From positions 1 through 58,932 of the forward strand of contig JAGPCT010000018.1 in the NCBI GenBank assembly GCA_018057925.1: a DNA stretch of 58,932 nt, written 5' to 3'. The translations under genes and the position numbers were made by a program. The notes under the pieces are model-generated. The model was given only the letters and a program-made list of their open reading frames with translations. It had not been told where the DNA came from and searched no databases. Positions 55,000-58,932 of this stretch are shown piece after piece. The stretch's first letter is position 1; each line of letters begins with the position of its first letter. This DNA comes from Saprospiraceae bacterium (GTDB taxonomy: Bacteria; Bacteroidota; Bacteroidia; Chitinophagales; Saprospiraceae).

Positions 55000-57705
55000 T
55001 TACTTGTGATTTGCCATCACTTGTTGGTATGTAATTCTATAATTTTCCTGTGTAGTTTTAATCACGCTTTGTTTGAATGCTTCATCATTAAACAATCGAT
55101 ACAATCCCGGATGTTTTCTCACATCCATGCCTAATTTATCATATTGATTTTTGAGATAAACAAAAGCTTCTGCCATTACTTTATCGTCTAATTCAGGAGG
55201 CATATTCGCAAATGCCAACTGTTCCCGAGTTTTTTCTGTCAGTGTATCTGTCACAACAGGATTGTTATTGCCCGGGATGGGGTTATCAATATTTTTACCT
55301 TTTTCAAGTGCTGTGATTCTATCATCTATGGTTTTGAATTTATTTTCAAGATCGGTAATTCTCTTTTCTTGAGCTTCTGCCAATCTCGCCATATCATTAG
55401 AATTCAAGCCGATAGCCATATTGACAATATTATAACCATTAACGTTATAAGATTGAGACCAGGCAACTCCCACTATCTCTTTATATTGAGAAGGCTTTAT
55501 TTCATTTGCAGAAACCGCTATACCTACGCCATCATTCATTCCTGAGGGTAGAATATAATCACCAGTCATAACCAAACCTTTTACTTTAACAGGTATTTGA
55601 CCTAAAAATGCAACTTTTTCATACAAGTATTCAGTACCGGCATCCGGTACATTTCCGAGAATTGCCGGCTTGGTCGAGATAACCATCAATTGGTGTGCAT
55701 CTCCGGTATATTTTGTTACTTTTCCGCCATATACGCCAACAATATCGCCCGGAGTTATTTTTTCAGCTGGATTGCTTCTTTCCAACCACTCAGCATAATC
55801 AGCAGAACCGGATGAATAAGTTACTCCAATATTTTGGGTTGCAAAAACATTAAATGCTACCAAATTGGCTGTAGCCAAGGCTAAATCAGCAGCTGCCATT
55901 GCCAAGCATGCTCCACATGGCCCTGTTGAAACACCTAACCCACCAACTATAACAGGTATAGCTGCAAGCCCAACATTAATACCGGCTGTAACTTCTGAGG
56001 CTATCAAAATTGCTTCATTAAATGCAAATTCCGGATCAGATGTTCTTTCTGATTGTGTCTCGCCTTCAATAGCACCCACTGCACTGCCTGAACTATTATA
56101 AAAGGTTGCAAAGTTATTGGAATTATTCACTGTCCCTTCTGTAAGTTTAATCGCTATACCCTGAGGGCTGCCCTCTACCCGCAATGGATAATAATCATAG
56201 TTATCTCCATCCTTTGGAAATGAAGCATTAATGGTAACTTGACCATCTGCCCTCATCCCCTTCAAATTAGTAAAACCATTGACTTTCAATGTATTATTAA
56301 AAGTTACTGCCCCATCAACAACTAAAGCAGAATCCAATTTCAACGCACCTTCTATTTTAACGCCACTTTTGAATATTGAATACTTGTGAGCCGTGAAAAA
56401 ACCGTAAAAATTTGAAGCACCGCTTACATCAAGTGTAGATTCAACTTTAAGAGGACCAAGGCTATGAAATTCACCGCCTACATAGAGATTTTTTGCTATC
56501 CCTACTCCACCAGAAACAACCAATGTACCGGTTGAAATACTATTTGCCTGATATGTTGGATTAATCATCAACACCTGATCTTTAAAAATCGCACTTTTAT
56601 CGACTCCCAATGTACCGGATAAGAATGTTGGTGCACCATTATTCACTACTAGAGTATCATTTAAATTAGTGCTTTTTTCTACTCGAAGTCTATCTTTCAA
56701 CCAAGTATATCTATCGACTGTCAAAGTACCGCTTAAATAGGTCGGAGAACCGTTATTGACCGATAAAGAATCATTCAGATTTGTACTTTTATCCACTCGC
56801 AACCTATCTTTCAACCAAGTATATCCATCAACGGTTAAAGTTCCGCTTAAATAGGTCGGAGAACCGTTAAGAACAGAAAACGGACCATTTATATCAGCAC
56901 TTTTGTCAACTGTCAATCGAGCCTTTAACCAAGTGTCCTGATCAACTGTCAATGTACCGGTCAAGTGAGTCGGCTGACCATTTGTCACAGTCAGGCTACC
57001 ATTTACATTGGTATATTGCAAACCTAACTTGACAGAAGGTGTATTTAATTCAACATTGCCGGCAACAGACAGGTCTTTTTGTACATTTACGCTCTTATCA
57101 ACACGTAAATTATTATTAATCTCAACATCACCATTACAAAAAACTTTCAAACGCTCAATATCATTTGAAATAATTACAAGGTCAGAACAATCTCTTGTAC
57201 CTAAAACAGCTCTAATTCCGGTAAGGTCGTTGCCGTCTAAACGCCAGGATTCCTCTTGATCTCTTTCTTCCAATCCTTGACCACCATCACTTAGTTGTCC
57301 TGCTGTAAAGGAATAATAAGCATACGGGACAGCTTGCAACTTACTATTGCTTACTGTAATAAATTCATTTGTCTTAGAATCTTTAATTGATATATGAATA
57401 AAAATATCTTCTTTAGACCAAGGAATATCGGCATAATTCCCTGTAATAGATTTTCCCTCACCGATTACCAAAGAAAATAATCCAACCTGATTCGTCACTA
57501 AATTGTGAATTTCCGAATAATATATCGTCTCTTTGTCAGATTGCAAACTATTCAATTCGATCTTTAATTCGATCTTCTGATTAGAGATAATTTTACCTTT
57601 TTCATCTCGCGCTACGGCTTGATAATTCATACCCTTTGGAGTGGATTGGCCCACTGCAACAACAGAATATAAAAAGCTAATGAGAAAAATGTACACGTAC
57701 TTCAT
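55000..57705 (-). CDS. Tail-fibre-like surface protein with ~39-residue repeats and a peptidase G2-like autocleavage domain
   Basis: A 901-residue exported protein with signal peptide ending AVGQ. The N-terminal domain (about 22-135, GMNYQAVARDEKGKIISNQ, LFSLVIGEG, LQAVPYAYYS) is common at the start of Bacteroidetes fibre-like proteins. About four repeats of ~39 residues (245-395, 'GSPTYLSGTLTVDxYTWLKDRLRVDKSTNLNDSL') form a stalk. Residues about 600-640 are Ala/Gly-rich and hydrophobic. GSADYAEWLERSNPAEKI (in part) and GDIVGVYGGKVTKYTG ... VISTKPAILGN (about 640-700) resemble the intramolecular-chaperone autocleavage domain of phage tail spikes (Peptidase_G2). A coiled coil (about 785-812) follows. 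No T9SS sorting domain is visible. Likely trimeric. Confidence 0.78.
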   Translation of the reverse strand: MKYVYIFLISFLYSVVAVGQSTPKGMNYQAVARDEKGKIISNQKIELKIELNSLQSDKETIYYSEIHNLVTNQVGLFSLVIGEGKSITGNYADIPWSKEDIFIHISIKDSKTNEFITVSNSKLQAVPYAYYSFTAGQLSDGGQGLEERDQEESWRLDGNDLTGIRAVLGTRDCSDLVIISNDIERLKVFCNGDVEINNNLRVDKSVNVQKDLSVAGNVELNTPSVKLGLQYTNVNGSLTVTNGQPTHLTGTLTVDQDTWLKARLTVDKSADINGPFSVLNGSPTYLSGTLTVDGYTWLKDRLRVDKSTNLNDSLSVNNGSPTYLSGTLTVDRYTWLKDRLRVEKSTNLNDTLVVNNGAPTFLSGTLGVDKSAIFKDQVLMINPTYQANSISTGTLVVSGGVGIAKNLYVGGEFHSLGPLKVESTLDVSGASNFYGFFTAHKYSIFKSGVKIEGALKLDSALVVDGAVTFNNTLKVNGFTNLKGMRADGQVTINASFPKDGDNYDYYPLRVEGSPQGIAIKLTEGTVNNSNNFATFYNSSGSAVGAIEGETQSERTSDPEFAFNEAILIASEVTAGINVGLAAIPVIVGGLGVSTGPCGACLAMAAADLALATANLVAFNVFATQNIGVTYSSGSADYAEWLERSNPAEKITPGDIVGVYGGKVTKYTGDAHQLMVISTKPAILGNVPDAGTEYLYEKVAFLGQIPVKVKGLVMTGDYILPSGMNDGVGIAVSANEIKPSQYKEIVGVAWSQSYNVNGYNIVNMAIGLNSNDMARLAEAQEKRITDLENKFKTIDDRITALEKGKNIDNPIPGNNNPVVTDTLTEKTREQLAFANMPPELDDKVMAEAFVYLKNQYDKLGMDVRKHPGLYRLFNDEAFKQSVIKTTQENYRITYQQVMANHK

Positions 57706-57739
57706 AATACAATGCTTTTTATTTAGTTAAATGTTAATT

Positions 57740-58246
57740 TTAATTCATTTTAATAATCTGACCCTGATCTAATTTATTCCCCACGGAATCAAATAGTAAT
57801 ATATAATATATCCCATCAGATTGGTCTTGTAAATCGATTCGGTTTTTTTCATTATTTTGAGCAGTCTGTATCTTAACTAATTCTCCAACCGAATTAAATA
57901 TTTTGAAGTTATCTGCTTTTGCAAGGTGCTCTTTACTAAAAGATACATTTACAACACTATTCGTTGGATTGGGAGAAATATTCATAAAACTAATTACTGA
58001 ATTATCTAATCCTTCCCTACTGACATCTATTAACTCAGGCTGCAAAAAACCTTGTGTCAGAATTCCATCCTTATACACAACTGTTGTATTTATCACCTGC
58101 CCAATAGACCAATCTAAGCTAACAGAATTAACTTTATTATTCCCTCCATTTGAGCTAAAGACTTGTTGATTAAAATTTTGCGCTTGAAGACAATTAATAC
58201 ATCCAAGGCATAACAATACAAATATTGCCCTTCTCATGATATCCAT
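57740..58246 (-). CDS. Small secreted protein with T9SS sorting domain
   Basis: A 168-residue exported protein. The signal peptide (about 1-22) ends CLQAQ. A short Ig-like segment (VFSSNGGNNKVNSVSLDWSI ... GILTQGFLQPE, about 28-70) is typical of small Bacteroidetes proteins in which the QGFLQPE motif precedes the sorting domain. Residues about 88-168 (MNISPNPTNSVVNVSF ... SDGIYYILLFDS) are a type A sorting domain. It lies 34 bp upstream of the tail-fibre-like gene on the same strand and is probably in the same operon. TAAATTTG promoter box just upstream. Confidence 0.85.
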   Translation of the reverse strand: MDIMRRAIFVLLCLGCINCLQAQNFNQQVFSSNGGNNKVNSVSLDWSIGQVINTTVVYKDGILTQGFLQPELIDVSREGLDNSVISFMNISPNPTNSVVNVSFSKEHLAKADNFKIFNSVGELVKIQTAQNNEKNRIDLQDQSDGIYYILLFDSVGNKLDQGQIIKMN

Positions 58247-58269
58247 ATAATAAAAATTTAGAATTGCTA

Positions 58270-58277
58270 CAAATTTA
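58270..58277 (-). promoter_or_regulatory. Bacteroidetes -7 box for the small T9SS protein / fibre operon
   Basis: TAAATTTG on the minus strand, 24 bp upstream of the ATG at 58246. The remainder of 58247-58539 is AT-rich with no gene seen. Confidence 0.55.
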
Positions 58278-58539
58278 ATACTTTAATATTTTATTTTAAG
58301 CATTTAAATATTTTATTCTGTTAATGATGTGTTTATATTTAAAATTTAAAAGATAATTTTGTCTTTTAAATTAACATAAATGATGTGAAATATTATTTCT
58401 TCAATAGGAGTAAATCAGTTTTTTCTAATTGATTTTTAGTTGTTTTTAATTGAGCATAAATTATAATATTACATTTAAAAACACCTTCTTTTGATTGTCA
58501 TCTTAAAAATGCATACCTATAAAGCTAAAAATAAATTTT

Positions 58540-58815
58540 ATGCCTATAATCATATTTGTATTTCTAGCGATTTTACCTTTTATTTCTATGGCACAATATC
58601 AATATCCTGTAACTAAAACGGGCAATCAAGTTGACTCTTATCATGGAGAAACCATTCATGATCCTTATCGGTGGCTTGAAGATGACAATTCGCAAGAAAC
58701 GAAAGAATGGGTTAAGCAAGAAAATGAGGTCACTAACAGCTATTTTCAAAACATCAAATACATCCCCAAACTTATTGATCGGCTAAACAACCTATATAAT
58801 ACGAAAATGAAATAT
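58540..58815 (+). pseudogene. Prolyl oligopeptidase, N-terminal fragment interrupted by an insertion sequence
   Basis: From ATG 58540 the frame encodes a signal peptide (MPIIIFVFLAILPFISMAQ) and then YPVTKTGNQVDSYHGETIHD, PYRWLEDDNSQETKEWVKQE and NEVTNSYFQNIKYIPKLIDR, the unmistakable start of S9A prolyl oligopeptidases (DPYRWLED). After LNNLYNTKMKY the homology stops, where the propeller should begin, and the DNA changes to a transposon-like end. The exact junction lies between about 58805 and 58820. The catalytic domain would lie beyond the window, if it survives at all. The frame stays open into the insertion, so a chimeric protein is possible. Confidence 0.75.
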
Positions 58816-58932
58816 ATATTAGACCAATATTTGTTAATTGGAATTTTTGTTGTATATTTGGTCTTAAATATAAATCATTTAATTATGTCGTTTGCCTTAA
58901 ACATACCAGTAAAAGAGACATTAGCTGAATTG
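58816..58932 (+). mobile_element. Left end of an insertion sequence, probably IS630 type, with transposase start
   Basis: Begins near 58816 inside the prolyl oligopeptidase gene. It holds a complete promoter (TTTG 58830-58833, 19-bp spacer, TATATTTG 58853-58860) and an ATG at 58885 that reads MSFALNIPVKETLAEL to the window edge. This start looks like the N-terminus of IS630-family transposases, where such a segment leads into a helix-turn-helix. AGACCAATATTTG (58821) and TATATTTGGTCT (58853) form an inverted repeat around the promoter. The family is a guess from 16 residues; the insertion itself is well supported by the broken host gene. Confidence 0.55.

Noticed and set aside
55000-57705. 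Prophage tail fibre gene
   Set aside because: The protein has a signal peptide and a Bacteroidetes-type N-terminal domain, and no phage structural genes surround it.

Overview
This window is a stretch of low-GC chromosome from a member of the Bacteroidota, most like the Saprospiria/Chitinophagia grade. Supporting signs are six proteins ending in (or containing) a type IX secretion (T9SS) C-terminal sorting domain, a GldC homologue, a long-form PurF, a fused alpha/beta 2-oxoacid dehydrogenase E1, many small lipoproteins, and promoters with the Bacteroidetes -7 box TAnnTTTG in front of at least a dozen genes. I saw no rRNA, tRNA or CRISPR array.

Layout. 1-3.3 kb: the C-terminal end of a polymorphic toxin with a PD-(D/E)xK-type nuclease tip, its likely immunity gene, then a graveyard of gene remnants and a small repeat element. 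3.3-17 kb: mostly housekeeping and envelope genes (M36-type secreted metallopeptidase, rlmB, TraB/GumN protein, DtxR/MntR regulator, thioesterase, DUF2147 protein, nadA, OmpA-family lipoprotein, lipase). 15.7-29 kb: lemA + DUF2207 pair, nhaA, sucD, a divIC/ftsB-like gene, the engB-acyltransferase-exonuclease cluster, DUF4412 protein, histidine phosphatase, a MoxR-like AAA+ ATPase with a YciO-type protein, and a glycosyltransferase. 30.3-31.6 kb: a dense block of non-coding repeats directly upstream of gldC. 32.2-35.5 kb: an array of four paralogous lipoproteins in which two genes carry a palindromic repeat in frame inside the signal-peptide region. 35.5-41.5 kb: three T9SS-secreted proteins framed by copies of a hairpin arm and an orphan lipoprotein head. 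41.7-49.5 kb: 2-oxoacid dehydrogenase E1, an outer-membrane protein, recA, a BaiN-like flavoprotein and purF. 49.7-58.2 kb: three large or small surface proteins (a 1670-residue repeat protein, a tail-fibre-like protein with an apparent autocleavage domain, and a small T9SS protein). The window ends in a prolyl oligopeptidase gene interrupted by the left end of what looks like an IS630-type insertion sequence.

The most unusual content is non-coding or semi-coding. (1) A ~140-bp, three-hairpin, MITE-like element ('A') occurs as three near-complete and several decayed copies, and sits in opposite orientation beside the same flanking repeat ('D') at two loci. (2) Larger repeats ('B', 'D') form a ~470-bp tandem duplication. 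(3) A CCCCTAAA/TTTAGGGG palindromic repeat is translated as part of lipoprotein leaders and also survives as decapitated 'head' fragments, which suggests a paralogue array that has been repeatedly rearranged. All repeat families were found by eye; genome-wide copy number is unknown.
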